A DNA stretch of 64,000 bases from Variovorax sp. PMC12 (GTDB taxonomy: Bacteria > Pseudomonadota > Gammaproteobacteria > Burkholderiales > Burkholderiaceae_C). The notes under the pieces are model-generated. The model did not search any database and had not been told where the DNA came from. It worked only from the letters and a program-made list of their open reading frames with translations. The translations under genes and the position numbers were made by a program. The stretch's first letter is position 1; every line of letters starts with the position of its first letter. Of the stretch, positions 50,413-60,020 are shown one piece after another. Where the stretch lies: NCBI RefSeq assembly GCF_003019815.1, contig NZ_CP027773.1, positions 5,139,501-5,203,500 on the forward strand. The letters run 5' to 3'.

Positions 50413-53400
50413 ATGACCATTCTCGAATCCGACATCAAGATCGTTGCCACGCAGGTGATGGACGACGTACCCGAAGGCGGCGGCGCACCGACAGCCAAGG
50501 TCATCGCGGACGGCGCCAGCAATGCCATCTACAAAGACATCTCGGCGGTGGACCGCGCGCGCGGCGATGTGTCCATCATGAAGATCGCGGCCACCGTGCA
50601 GACGATGAACACCGACACCGCGCTCGGTGGCCTCGTCATCATCTCGCGCCCGCCCGTGGACCCGAACGTCAGCCCGGCGCTGTTCTACACCGGCGACTTC
50701 TTCGACCGCCGCGCCAGCATCCAGAACCGAATCGAGGCCTACACGTCGCCGGGCGAAGAGCTCAACGGCTTTCTGCTCTCCAACCATGTGCAAGGGCAGC
50801 GCTCGCTTTTGATCTTCCAGCGCCCCGGCGCCACACCGCCGAGCGTCAATGGCACGCTGCAGATCAGCGGCGGCGGCAAGGCCGAGTACGTGCGCGTGTC
50901 CGACGTGTCGGTCGAACAGCGCACCTACAGCTACAGCGCCGGCAATGGCTCGTTCGTGGACTATGCCGCGCAGGTGTGCGTCTGCGAGCTTCTCGACGGC
51001 CTGAAGAACGACTACAGCGGCACCGCGGCGAATCGCCTTTTCGAGCGCACCGCAGCCGCCGCGGCGATCAACAAGATGCTCGTCGCCAATGCGTCGAAGT
51101 TCTACGGCATCGCCAAGCTCGCGGCCAACGTGACCACCGGCGACCTGTCTGCCAAGGTCAACACCATCAGCACGCAGCTCGTGCCCAGCGCCACCACGGA
51201 AATCCCGCTCGTGGACATCTCGGCGGGCGGCTCATCGACCTCGCTCGTCGCCTCGGGCGCCGGCACGGTGTCGCTGAATACGAGCGTGGCCTTCGGCCCG
51301 AATGTGGTCATCGCCTTCGGCAACTCGGCGTATCCGGGCACGCTGTCGGTATCGACCTCGGCGGGCACGCTGACCGATGACGGCGGCCGGCTCAAGCTCG
51401 GCGCGCTGACCATCGGCAGCGTGAACTACGCCAGCGGCTCGATGACCTTCGCGAGCGACGCGCCCACGATCACGGGAAACAAGGCCATCAGCTTCCGGCC
51501 CGCCGGCGCACCTATCGAGCTGGCCGACTCCACGTCCATCGTGGTGACGGCCGAGAGCCGCCGTATCAACTACCCGCTGACCATCCTTCCGCCGCCGGCG
51601 CCCGGCTCGCTGCGCGTGGCATTCCGTGCGGGCGGCAACTGGTACGAGCTGGCCGACGACGGCGGCGGTCGCCTGTCGGGCACCAGCTCCAGCATCGGCA
51701 GCGGCACCGTGGACTTCGCGACCGGCACGGTATTGCCCACGCTCGGCAGTCTGCCCGACGTGGGAAGCGAAATCATCTTCACCTGGGCGGCCAAGTCGAA
51801 CTACAAGGACCGCAGCGGCACGCTCACGGCGGCCGTGTCCATCATGCTGGCACTCGACAACCAGGCGGCCCAGTCGGGCACCGTCTCGGTGGACTGGAAC
51901 GACGGCACCGCGCGCCACGCGAGCGACAACGGCAGCGGCTTGCTCACAGGGGACGCGACCGGCCCGGTGTCCTATGCGTTGAGCCGCGTCGAGGTGCGGC
52001 CCAACGTCCTGCCGGGCTCGGCCGTGGCCTTCACGGTCGGCTACAGCCACGGCGAGGCGTCCTCGAAGGCGTTCCCGGCGCCGGCGCGTGAAGTCGATGG
52101 GTCCATCACCCTGAACCTCGGCAAGACCAACATCGCGCCGCGTTCGCTGTCGCTCGACTGGAACCTCGTCCTGATGTCCACCGGCGGCGTGCCGGCCAGC
52201 CAGTGGGTGCCGCAGAACTTCGCGTCGAACAAGAGCGTGACCGACAACGGCGCGGGCAAGCTGGTGGATGGTGTGGGTGTCGAGTTCGGCACCATCGACT
52301 ACGCCACCGGCATGGCGAAGCTGTACCCCGAAGCCGTCGTCAGCGTGGCGGTGCCGCAATGGGTCGTGAGCCCGCAGGGTGTGCTCGGCACGGTGCTGTC
52401 GCCGAGCCTGCCGGGCTTCTATCGCAACACCCTCACGGGCTACACCTATGCCGTGCTGAATGCGACACTGCCGGCCGACTCGACCGCGCTCGTGAGCGCG
52501 AATTTCCGGGTCGCGGGCGCAGGCACGACGAAGAGCCAGACCTTCAACCAGCCCAAGCTCTCCATCAAGCTGTTGCCCAACTTCAGCGAGGCCGGCGTGC
52601 CGGGCTCGATCAACTTCGCGTTAGGCGGCAAGACCTACTTCGACCGGGCGGGCAGTCTCTACACCGACCTCGACCCGGCCACGGGCGCCGCATCGCTGGC
52701 CGGCACCTACGACTACGCCACGAACGTGGCCTCGCTCACGACCTGGCCGGCCTCGGCTTCGACCTCGGTCGTCGTCAACAGCCTGTTGACCACGCTCGAC
52801 GGCCAGCCGGTGGAATACGTGGTCTTCCGCACGCCGGTGGCGCCTGTCGTGCCCGGCTCGTTCCAGCTCCTGGCAACGCGCCTGAACGGCGGAACGATCA
52901 ACGTCACGGCCGATACCTCGGGCCTCATCAACGGCACGAACGTGAACGGCACCTACGACTACTCGACGGGTGTCGGCAAGGTGCGCTTCGGTGACTGGGT
53001 GACAGCCGCCGGCAATGAGAGCGCGATCTGGTACTCGGCGGATGCCGTGGGCAGCGACGGCAAGATCTGGCGGCCTATCCCCGTCTTCGCGAGCACCATC
53101 CGTTACAACGCGGTCGCGTACACGACGCTGCCGGTCGATGCCACGCTGCTGGGCCTCGATCCGGTGCGCCTGCCCTCGGATGGCCGCGTGCCGATCTTTC
53201 GCAAAGGCGAACTTGCCGTCATTCACAACACCAAGCGCCTGGCGCCGACGACCGTCTCCAACGGGATGACGCTCAACGCGGGGCGCGTGCGGCTCTCGCG
53301 CGCACGCCTCATCGGCGCCGATGGGCTGGGCATCGAGGCCGGCTACACCCGCAACCTCGATGCCGGCACGCTGACAGTCACGGATGCCTCGGCCTTCGTG

Positions 53401-53997
53401 CAGCCGGTGGTCTTCGAGCACCGCATCGAAGACCTTCTGACGGTCTCCGATGTCGGCATCGATGGCCGCCTGGCGTTCGCCGGCCGCATCACGCACGACT
53501 ACACCGCCGGCGACAGCTACGTGAGCAGCGCGCTGCCGATGGGCGACGTGAAGGCGCGCGTGTCGCTGCTGTTCGATCAGCAGGCATGGACCGGTGTCTG
53601 GTCCGACAGCCTCATCGGCAACCAGGCGGACCCGTCGTTCAACGACATCGACTATCCGATCACGGTCACGAACAAGGGCGCCGTGACGGAGCGGTGGCGC
53701 ATCCAGATGAATGCCGGGGGCACTGCCTACAACCTCATCGGCGAGCACGTCGGCCAGATCGTGACGGGGCAGAGCCTGACGGCCGACTGCTCGCCGCTCG
53801 GCCCTTCGGGCGTGCCCTACATGACCATCCCGGCCGCCGGCTTCGGCTCGGGCTGGGCCGCTGGCCAGCTCATCCGTTTCAACACCGTGGGCGCGACGTT
53901 TCCCTTTGTGCCGATTCGCACCGTGCAGATGGGCGCCGAGACGGTGCTCGATGACAGCTTTGAAATCTCGGTCCTCATTGGTGTGGACCGCCCCTAA
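50413..53997 (+). CDS. Large tail protein with repeated β-domains
   Basis: 1194 aa. It is built from about six copies of a β-module with motif D-x-x-G-x-L ... G-T-(V/Y)-D-(F/Y)-A-T-G (for example DDGGGRLSG...SGTVDFATGTV and TSGLINGTNVNGTYDYSTGVG). The N-terminal ~330 residues are different and start MTILESDIKIVATQVMDD. By size, repeats and place it is a tail-tip or tail-side protein, probably surface-exposed. ATG 50413 follows the previous stop by two bases; the much longer frame upstream is antisense-like read-through. Confidence 0.72.
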   Translation: MTILESDIKIVATQVMDDVPEGGGAPTAKVIADGASNAIYKDISAVDRARGDVSIMKIAATVQTMNTDTALGGLVIISRPPVDPNVSPALFYTGDFFDRRASIQNRIEAYTSPGEELNGFLLSNHVQGQRSLLIFQRPGATPPSVNGTLQISGGGKAEYVRVSDVSVEQRTYSYSAGNGSFVDYAAQVCVCELLDGLKNDYSGTAANRLFERTAAAAAINKMLVANASKFYGIAKLAANVTTGDLSAKVNTISTQLVPSATTEIPLVDISAGGSSTSLVASGAGTVSLNTSVAFGPNVVIAFGNSAYPGTLSVSTSAGTLTDDGGRLKLGALTIGSVNYASGSMTFASDAPTITGNKAISFRPAGAPIELADSTSIVVTAESRRINYPLTILPPPAPGSLRVAFRAGGNWYELADDGGGRLSGTSSSIGSGTVDFATGTVLPTLGSLPDVGSEIIFTWAAKSNYKDRSGTLTAAVSIMLALDNQAAQSGTVSVDWNDGTARHASDNGSGLLTGDATGPVSYALSRVEVRPNVLPGSAVAFTVGYSHGEASSKAFPAPAREVDGSITLNLGKTNIAPRSLSLDWNLVLMSTGGVPASQWVPQNFASNKSVTDNGAGKLVDGVGVEFGTIDYATGMAKLYPEAVVSVAVPQWVVSPQGVLGTVLSPSLPGFYRNTLTGYTYAVLNATLPADSTALVSANFRVAGAGTTKSQTFNQPKLSIKLLPNFSEAGVPGSINFALGGKTYFDRAGSLYTDLDPATGAASLAGTYDYATNVASLTTWPASASTSVVVNSLLTTLDGQPVEYVVFRTPVAPVVPGSFQLLATRLNGGTINVTADTSGLINGTNVNGTYDYSTGVGKVRFGDWVTAAGNESAIWYSADAVGSDGKIWRPIPVFASTIRYNAVAYTTLPVDATLLGLDPVRLPSDGRVPIFRKGELAVIHNTKRLAPTTVSNGMTLNAGRVRLSRARLIGADGLGIEAGYTRNLDAGTLTVTDASAFVQPVVFEHRIEDLLTVSDVGIDGRLAFAGRITHDYTAGDSYVSSALPMGDVKARVSLLFDQQAWTGVWSDSLIGNQADPSFNDIDYPITVTNKGAVTERWRIQMNAGGTAYNLIGEHVGQIVTGQSLTADCSPLGPSGVPYMTIPAAGFGSGWAAGQLIRFNTVGATFPFVPIRTVQMGAETVLDDSFEISVLIGVDRP

Positions 53998-54014
53998 CTC
54001 GCTCAAGGAAAAGC

Positions 54015-55220
54015 ATGGCTTCCATCGTTGACACCAGCGTCAAGAATTTCAACAGCACGATGTCGGGCGCGCCTGCGCTGAGCGGTACGGCCGGCTCGCT
54101 CATTGCCCTGCTCGATGCGGTGCTCGTGAACGGGTTCGACATCAAGGCCGCGAGCGCGCTCACGGTCTCCGGGGGCATCGCCTCTATGCCGTTCATTGGC
54201 TCGCACAGCGCGCAGGTCGAGAGCGTTATCAGCATCACGGGCATCACGGGCGCCTATGCCTCGCTCAATGGCGAGCAGAAGGTCACGTCGGTGGCGGCAG
54301 GGGTGGTGCGCTTTGCCACCTCGCTGGCCGATGGTGCGGCGTCGGGGACCATCAGTTTCAAGATGGCGCCGCTGGGCTGGTTGAAGCCCTTTGCGGGGAC
54401 GAACCTCGCCGCGTACAAGGCTTCGGACGTGGCAGCGAGCGGAATGCTGCTGCGTGTCGATGACACCGGGACGCAGTCCGCGCGTGTGCGCGGATACGAG
54501 TCCATGAGCGACATCAACAACGGCCTCGGGCCTTTCCCGAATGAAACGCAGATGGCGGGGGGTGGCTACTGGGCTAAGTCTGTGGCTGCCAGCTCAGCGG
54601 CGGTGCCGTGGGCCATACACGGCGACGGGCGCTTGTTCTATTTCACGGCGGCGCCAGGCGTGGCGAACACTCCTGCAGCGCAGTCAGGCGTCACGCGAGT
54701 ATTTGGTGACATGTTGCCTCTGCGTCCCGGGGGCGATCCGTACGCATGCTATTTGTGTTACTCAAACGCGACATCGAGTGTCAATCAAATCGATGCGGGT
54801 GTTGGAAGCGGTGGCGATGTACTCAGATTTGCGGCTCCGCGTGATTTCACCGGACTGGGATCATCAGTCTTGCATGCGAAGTACCCCTATACCTTCTCAT
54901 CGGCTATCGCTGTTTCTGGGTTGTCGGGTGCCTTCGGACCTTTCCCGAGCATTGTTGACGGCTCACTCATGACGTCTCGGCAGTTTCTGGCGTCGAACTC
55001 TGGTTCCGCTCCGCCGCGGGCCGATTTTCCCGGGGTCTACCATTGTGGACAGACGGGGGTTTGGGACACTTTCAAATTTCTTGATACGGCGCCTGCGGCC
55101 GGTGTGCTGGCGGGTCGAACATTGCAGGCCCTGCCCACGTCAAACAGCGGGTTATCGACGGGCTCGACCAATACGAACACAGGCGTGCTCATGGTTGACC
55201 GCACGGGGCCTTGGCGCTGA
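54015..55220 (+). CDS. Tail protein, probable receptor-contacting structural protein
   Basis: 401 aa, Gly/Ser/Ala-rich and β-rich, starting MASIVDTSVKNFNSTMSGAPALSGTAGSLIALLDAV. This N-terminal pattern occurs in phage tail proteins of this module type. No enzymatic motif. Confidence 0.6.
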   Translation: MASIVDTSVKNFNSTMSGAPALSGTAGSLIALLDAVLVNGFDIKAASALTVSGGIASMPFIGSHSAQVESVISITGITGAYASLNGEQKVTSVAAGVVRFATSLADGAASGTISFKMAPLGWLKPFAGTNLAAYKASDVAASGMLLRVDDTGTQSARVRGYESMSDINNGLGPFPNETQMAGGGYWAKSVAASSAAVPWAIHGDGRLFYFTAAPGVANTPAAQSGVTRVFGDMLPLRPGGDPYACYLCYSNATSSVNQIDAGVGSGGDVLRFAAPRDFTGLGSSVLHAKYPYTFSSAIAVSGLSGAFGPFPSIVDGSLMTSRQFLASNSGSAPPRADFPGVYHCGQTGVWDTFKFLDTAPAAGVLAGRTLQALPTSNSGLSTGSTNTNTGVLMVDRTGPWR

Positions 55221-55221
55221 G

Positions 55222-56727
55222 ATGGCGGCGCATCGCTACTGGCGGGCCCTGTCATTGGAGGCCTACGGATTCAAGGGCCTTGAGCTGAGCGAATTTCAGC
55301 TCATGGCGGGCGCCAGCCGCGTCGATGCGGCTGCGACCCTTACGGCGAATGTTGCGCCCGCTTCGGGCTCGCTGGCAAGCCTCAAAGACGATTCACTCAA
55401 TACGTCCGCGTTCTGGAGTGCGGCCGACGTGCGCGCGCTGGTGTTGGCGTGGGACTTCGGTTCTGGCGGCGATCAGGACATAGGGGATATCCGTCTTGGG
55501 TCCGCTGCCGATCCCGCGAAGTTTCTGCTTGTCGCGCGAATGCAGTTTTCGGACGACGGCGTGACGTGGATCAATGCCTTCACGGCATCCGGTATTCAGT
55601 GGCCGGGGGTGCGTGCGAAGACGGCGAGCGTCGTGGACAACACCGGACCGAACACGGTCTCGCTGCTGCACTTCAATGGCGCCAACGGGTCAACGACGAT
55701 CACGGATGAGCGTGGCAAGGCATGGACCGCACAAGGCAATGCGCAGATCAGCACGGCGGCACCGATCTTCGTCGGCCCTTCTTTGCTGCTCGACGGTGCC
55801 GGCGACTGGGTGCAGACGACGAGCGGGCTCACGGACTTTGCATTCGGCACCGGCGACTTTGTAGTTGAGTGCAGATTCCGGACGGTTAAGTCCGGCGCGC
55901 AGGTGCTGCTCGACTTTTATGCGACGGGTGGGGCGGGCAAAAACTGGCAGTTATGGCTTAACGGCAATCGAGTGCCCGAGTGGTACACGGGCGGTCCATC
56001 GAACGCCATAGCGCTCACGGCAAACACCGGGGCTGTGACGACGGGCGACACGCATCACGTTGTTGTACGCCGAATTTCGGGTGTCTTGACAATCTTTGTC
56101 GACGGCGCCCCGGCTGGGTCTGCTGTTGACATGAACGATTACTCGAACGTCGGGGCGGGTCAATTCGCGGTCGGAGCGCAGGTGGGCGCCCGCAACGCTG
56201 CTTACGACGTGCAGGGAAATATCGACGAGGTGAGAGTCGTCAAGGGTTCGGGCGGCGTGCTGCGCCTTCCTTTCGTCCCGGCTTGGATGCCTGAATACGA
56301 CCTTGCGACGAAGTACGCCATCAACAGTACTGTTTACGCCCGGCCCGCTTTCGATACGCCCAGCCCGACAGCGGCAGGCAATATTCCTGTGTATGGGGTG
56401 CTTCGCGAAATCCCCAGCCGCTTCCGAGGCCGTGCGGACTACCTCACGGGCGTGCTCGGGCAGGGCATCGGTCGCGTGCGCGGCTTCACGCTCGACTATG
56501 TCAACCCGCTGAACAAGCCCTATCCCTGCCGCGTGGTTCTGGTGCGCGAGTCGGGCAATCTCACTGTGCGTGAGCAGTGGTCCAAGGCTGACGGAAGCTA
56601 TGACTTCCAGTTCGTCGACGAATTGCAGAGCTACACCGTGATTGCCTACTACGAAGGGCACGCAAAGCGCGCGGTGATAACGGACGGCCTCACGCGCGCC
56701 AATGGAAAAGTGGAGTTGATGGCATGA
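55222..56727 (+). CDS. Tail protein with LamG/concanavalin-like domain
   Basis: 501 aa. A jelly-roll lectin-like domain lies about 140–355 (SLLHFNGANGSTTITDERGKAW, LDGAGDWVQTT, GDFVVECRFRT, HHVVVRRISGVLTIFVDG, NIDEVRVVKG). The C-terminal domain (about 400–500) contains an Ig-like β-fold (PYPCRVVLVRESGNLTVREQWSKADGSYDF). It likely binds host surface glycans. ATG 55222 directly follows the upstream stop. Confidence 0.8.
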   Translation: MAAHRYWRALSLEAYGFKGLELSEFQLMAGASRVDAAATLTANVAPASGSLASLKDDSLNTSAFWSAADVRALVLAWDFGSGGDQDIGDIRLGSAADPAKFLLVARMQFSDDGVTWINAFTASGIQWPGVRAKTASVVDNTGPNTVSLLHFNGANGSTTITDERGKAWTAQGNAQISTAAPIFVGPSLLLDGAGDWVQTTSGLTDFAFGTGDFVVECRFRTVKSGAQVLLDFYATGGAGKNWQLWLNGNRVPEWYTGGPSNAIALTANTGAVTTGDTHHVVVRRISGVLTIFVDGAPAGSAVDMNDYSNVGAGQFAVGAQVGARNAAYDVQGNIDEVRVVKGSGGVLRLPFVPAWMPEYDLATKYAINSTVYARPAFDTPSPTAAGNIPVYGVLREIPSRFRGRADYLTGVLGQGIGRVRGFTLDYVNPLNKPYPCRVVLVRESGNLTVREQWSKADGSYDFQFVDELQSYTVIAYYEGHAKRAVITDGLTRANGKVELMA

Positions 56728-57134
56728 ACGTGCTCGCCATCAATGCAATGTTGGCCGGGCCGGGCTTCGTGGCCTGGCTCGGCGAAGGCGCGCGCTTCCT
56801 GGCCTGCGATGGGGTGCAGCCCGGCGAGGGCGGCCCGCTCACCAACGTGCTCGCTGCTGCAGTGCTCGCCGTCCCTGCCGGCACCGTGGATGCCGGCGCC
56901 CTCAGGCTGGTGCAGGCCGACACGGCGGGCGATCTGGTGCTCGCCACCGGCGTGCCGACGTGGGGGCGCATCGTGCGCGCAGATGGCGTTTGGGCCATCG
57001 ACTACAGCGTGAGCGGTCCCTCCGGCGCCGGCCAGGTGAAGATCGTCGTACAGAACCCGCCCGAGGGCGACCCGGAAGCGAAGCTCTATCAGGGCGGAAC
57101 CTTCTTCATCGGTGAGGTGGTCATCGGTGGTTGA
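56724..57134 (+). CDS. Small tail protein
   Basis: 136 aa, β-rich with Gly/Ala. ATGA overlap upstream and start of the next gene overlapping downstream. No family recognised; co-occurs with the tail hub gene. Confidence 0.6.
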   Translation: MNVLAINAMLAGPGFVAWLGEGARFLACDGVQPGEGGPLTNVLAAAVLAVPAGTVDAGALRLVQADTAGDLVLATGVPTWGRIVRADGVWAIDYSVSGPSGAGQVKIVVQNPPEGDPEAKLYQGGTFFIGEVVIGG

Positions 57135-59019
57135 CGACCTCATCTTTCGGAAGGCGCCGCTCGACGGGCCGCCGAACATCCTTGTTTTTGGCGAGCCTGA
57201 TGAGCCCACCGGCGGCGCGGCCTATGCGCTCGGGCGCATCCCGCTGCCTGGCTTCTTCGCTTCGGGCGGTGCCACGGTCACGAGGCCGCCGCTTGCCACG
57301 GCCGCTGGGCGGCTTTCGCTGCCGGTCTTCATGGCTCGCGGTGTCTCGAAGTACTCGAGCGCCGTCTCTCGTCCGCTGGTGGGCAAGGTGTCGAGCCGCT
57401 GGCAGGTGGCGGCGCAGATCGAGGGCGGCGCCGTGGCGAAGCACCAAAGCGCCGAGCGCGCGCGTGCTGGCAGCGTGTCCCGGTGGCAGATGGCCGAGCA
57501 GCGCGCCGGCGGCGTGTCGGCCGCATGGCAGGACACGCTTCATTCGCGCACCGCTGCGCTCGCCCGGCATCAGGCCGCGCACCAGCTCGAAGCCGGCGCC
57601 GGGCTTCGCTATCAGGGCGCGGTGCAAGCCCGCTCCAATGCCGCCGCGCGATGGCAAGAGGCGCAGGGCCTGGCGCTGGAGCCGGTCGGCATCCGTTACC
57701 AAGAGGCCGAGCGCCTTCGCCGCGACGTGGCCGCAGCCTGGCAAGAGGCGCAGCGCGTGCAGGTTCGCCATACCGGCCGCTTCGGCGCGGCGCTGCAGCT
57801 CGACGTGGGCCGCGTGGTGCGCTGGCAAGCGGCCATGTATCCGCTGCCGGGCCGCTCGGTCATCGTGCCGCCCGAGGTGGACCCCTGCTATGTCCCATCG
57901 ACCACGCTCGTTTTCGGCGAGCGCCAGCGTTACAGCACCACGCTGATTTTCATTTGCGAGCGGCACCAGCCCTCGCCCGGCACCGGCGAAACCGTCGTGG
58001 TGCCCGTCCTGGAGGCCTACACCGTGCAGAACAGCATCACCCTCGTGCGCTTGGACAGCGGCGAGGAAATCGAGGCCCTGGCCTTCTCCATGAGCCTCGA
58101 TGCCGACTCGTGGACCTGGCGCTGGAATGCCACGCTGCCGGGCTCGGCGTGGCCCGTCATCCGCCGCGGCATTCACGCGGCGCCGGTGGACATCCTCGCC
58201 ACCGTCAACGGCGTGCCGTACCGGCTGAGCGCGACCAACTGCAACCGCGACCGGCGCTTTCCTTCTACGAGGGTGCAGGTAGAAGGCAAGGGGCGCGGCG
58301 CCATGCTCGATGCGCCGTATGCGCCCACGCTCAACCATGCATCCACCGCGACGCGCAGTGTCGAGCAGTTGCTCAACCTGGCGCTGACTTACAACGGCGT
58401 GAGCATCGGCTGGGGCGTGGACTTCCGCCTCATGGATTGGACCGTGCCCGGCGGGACGTGGGACTTTCAGGGGAGCTACATCGGCGCGGTGCTCGACATC
58501 GCCAGTGCGGCCGGCGCCATCGTGCAGCCGCACGCCATGGATGCGACGCTGCGTGTCTTGCCGCGCTATCCGGCCGCGCCGTGGAACTGGAGCACGCTCT
58601 CGCCCGACTTCGTTCTGCCTGCTGCGGCGGTGTCCGTCGAGGGCATCCAGTTGCTCACGCGGCCGGACTACAACCGGGTTTTCGTGGCCGGGATGAACAG
58701 CGCCGGCGTGCTGGGACAGGTCACGCGCAGCGGCACCGCCGGCGACAGCGTGGCGCCGATGCTCACGCATGCGCTGACGACCGATGTCAATGCCGTGGCG
58801 CAGCGCGGCCTCGCCGTGCTCTCGGACACCGGCGCGCAGGCGAGCGTGAGCCTGAGCCTTCAGGTGCGGCCGGAAACCGGCGTCATCCTGCCCGGCGCGT
58901 TCGTGCGCTACGAGGACGGCGCCGAGACGCACCTCGGCCTTGTGCGCAGCACCTCGGTGAACTGGCAACGGCCCGTGCTGCGCCAGTCGATCACCCTCGA
59001 AACGCATGTGGAGGCATGA
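57127..59019 (+). CDS. Tail hub / host-specificity protein with 14-residue repeats
   Basis: 630 aa. Residues about 91–236 are eleven tandem 14-residue repeats with consensus (R/K)-(W/H/Y/F)-Q-x-A. The C-terminal ~350 residues (from VLEAYTVQNSITLVRLDSGEEIEALAFSMSLDADSW in outline) resemble phage hub proteins of the gp27/GpD type: SVEQLLNLALTYNGVSIGW, TWDFQGSYIGAVLDIASAAGA. GTG start at 57127 follows GGTGAGG. Confidence 0.72.
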   Translation: MVDDLIFRKAPLDGPPNILVFGEPDEPTGGAAYALGRIPLPGFFASGGATVTRPPLATAAGRLSLPVFMARGVSKYSSAVSRPLVGKVSSRWQVAAQIEGGAVAKHQSAERARAGSVSRWQMAEQRAGGVSAAWQDTLHSRTAALARHQAAHQLEAGAGLRYQGAVQARSNAAARWQEAQGLALEPVGIRYQEAERLRRDVAAAWQEAQRVQVRHTGRFGAALQLDVGRVVRWQAAMYPLPGRSVIVPPEVDPCYVPSTTLVFGERQRYSTTLIFICERHQPSPGTGETVVVPVLEAYTVQNSITLVRLDSGEEIEALAFSMSLDADSWTWRWNATLPGSAWPVIRRGIHAAPVDILATVNGVPYRLSATNCNRDRRFPSTRVQVEGKGRGAMLDAPYAPTLNHASTATRSVEQLLNLALTYNGVSIGWGVDFRLMDWTVPGGTWDFQGSYIGAVLDIASAAGAIVQPHAMDATLRVLPRYPAAPWNWSTLSPDFVLPAAAVSVEGIQLLTRPDYNRVFVAGMNSAGVLGQVTRSGTAGDSVAPMLTHALTTDVNAVAQRGLAVLSDTGAQASVSLSLQVRPETGVILPGAFVRYEDGAETHLGLVRSTSVNWQRPVLRQSITLETHVEA

Positions 59020-59249
59020 GCATGGCCTCGACCAACCTATTCACCGCCTTCATCGAGCTGCTGCCGAGCTATCCGCTGCAGGTCGCAACCATCACCGCCA
59101 TTGAGGGCGAGGTCGCCCGGCTGGCGCTGCCCGGCGGTGGCGTGCTCACGGCCCGGGGCACCGGCGCCGTCGGCGATCAGGTCTTTGTGCGCGATGGCGT
59201 CATAGAAGGCCAAGCGCCCTCGATGCCCTTCGTGCAAGTCGAAATCTAA
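59016..59249 (+). CDS. Small tail-tip protein
   Basis: 77 aa, β-rich: YPLQVATITAIEGEVARLALPGGGVLTARGTGAVGDQVFVRDG, an OB/SH3-like barrel pattern common in tail-spike-base proteins. Start ATGA overlaps the hub gene stop, with GGAGG upstream; a second ATG two codons later is possible. Confidence 0.62.
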   Translation: MSMASTNLFTAFIELLPSYPLQVATITAIEGEVARLALPGGGVLTARGTGAVGDQVFVRDGVIEGQAPSMPFVQVEI

Positions 59250-59269
59250 CGAGAGAGAAGAGGCACCAC

Positions 59270-59638
59270 ATGGATATGGGCGACATCGCCGGCAACCCCA
59301 TCGCGCAGCTCGCGGCGCTGGTTCTTTCGATTGCTGGCGGATACAGGGTCTGGCGCTCGCAGCAGCCGACCGAAGCAAAGGAGCGCGCGGACAGCGAGGG
59401 GCAGATTGCCGCGCTTGCGACCTGGCAGGCGCTGCTCGAAGGCGAGCGCGCAGCGCGCGTGAAGGCCGAAGAGCGGGCCGACAAGTTCGCGGCCGAGCGC
59501 AACCAGGCGATGCAAGAGCTTTGGGAAATGAAGGGCCAGCTCAAGGCCATGAACGAGACCCTCACCGCGCAGACGCTGGAGCTGGGCTCGCTGCGCGACC
59601 TCGTTCGCCAACTGAAGGACCAACGCAATGAACAGTGA
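59270..59638 (+). CDS. Membrane protein with coiled coil, holin candidate
   Basis: 122 aa: one N-terminal transmembrane segment (IAQLAALVLSIAGGYRVW) and a long charged coiled coil. It sits at the start of the lysis cassette. One of this gene and the next probably acts as holin or anti-holin, but single-span holins are diverse and this is placement-based. Confidence 0.55.
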   Translation: MDMGDIAGNPIAQLAALVLSIAGGYRVWRSQQPTEAKERADSEGQIAALATWQALLEGERAARVKAEERADKFAAERNQAMQELWEMKGQLKAMNETLTAQTLELGSLRDLVRQLKDQRNEQ

Positions 59639-60020
59639 ACCGCACACCGATTCCGACCGCGCGCCGCTCGATGAGCAGCCGCGCATGCGCGTGCCGCATC
59701 AATGGCGCCGCCTCTTCGAGACCGTGGGCGTCGTCGGAAGCCTGTTCCTCGGCGGCTTCGGCTCGGGCTACTTCTGGGCCACGCGCAATGCCGAGGTGCA
59801 GATGACGCGCCAGCGCGATGACCACCTGGCGGAAATCGACCGGCTTCGCGAAGCCTTCGGCGACCGCCTTACTTCCCTTGCCGGCCGCGTGAACCAAGCG
59901 GCCGGCACCGCGGCCAGCGCTGCGCAGACAGCGGGCGAAGCCGCCAGCACCGCGCAGAGCGCCGCACAGACCGCCAACCAGGCCGCGAAGACAGCGGCAA
60001 AGGAGTTCAAGAAACCATGA
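59628..60020 (+). CDS. Membrane protein with coiled coil, lysis cassette
   Basis: 130 aa: a transmembrane segment (FETVGVVGSLFLGGFGSGYFWAT) with N-terminus inside by the RR motif before it, then an Ala/Gln-rich coiled coil (AGTAASAAQTAGEAASTAQS). Overlaps the previous gene by 11 bases and the endolysin start by four. Second holin candidate. Confidence 0.55.
   Translation: MNSEPHTDSDRAPLDEQPRMRVPHQWRRLFETVGVVGSLFLGGFGSGYFWATRNAEVQMTRQRDDHLAEIDRLREAFGDRLTSLAGRVNQAAGTAASAAQTAGEAASTAQSAAQTANQAAKTAAKEFKKP

Noticed and set aside
57483..59015. Long frame leading into the small tail-tip gene
   Set aside because: Arg/Ala-rich shadow of the hub gene; the real start is the coupled ATG at 59016.
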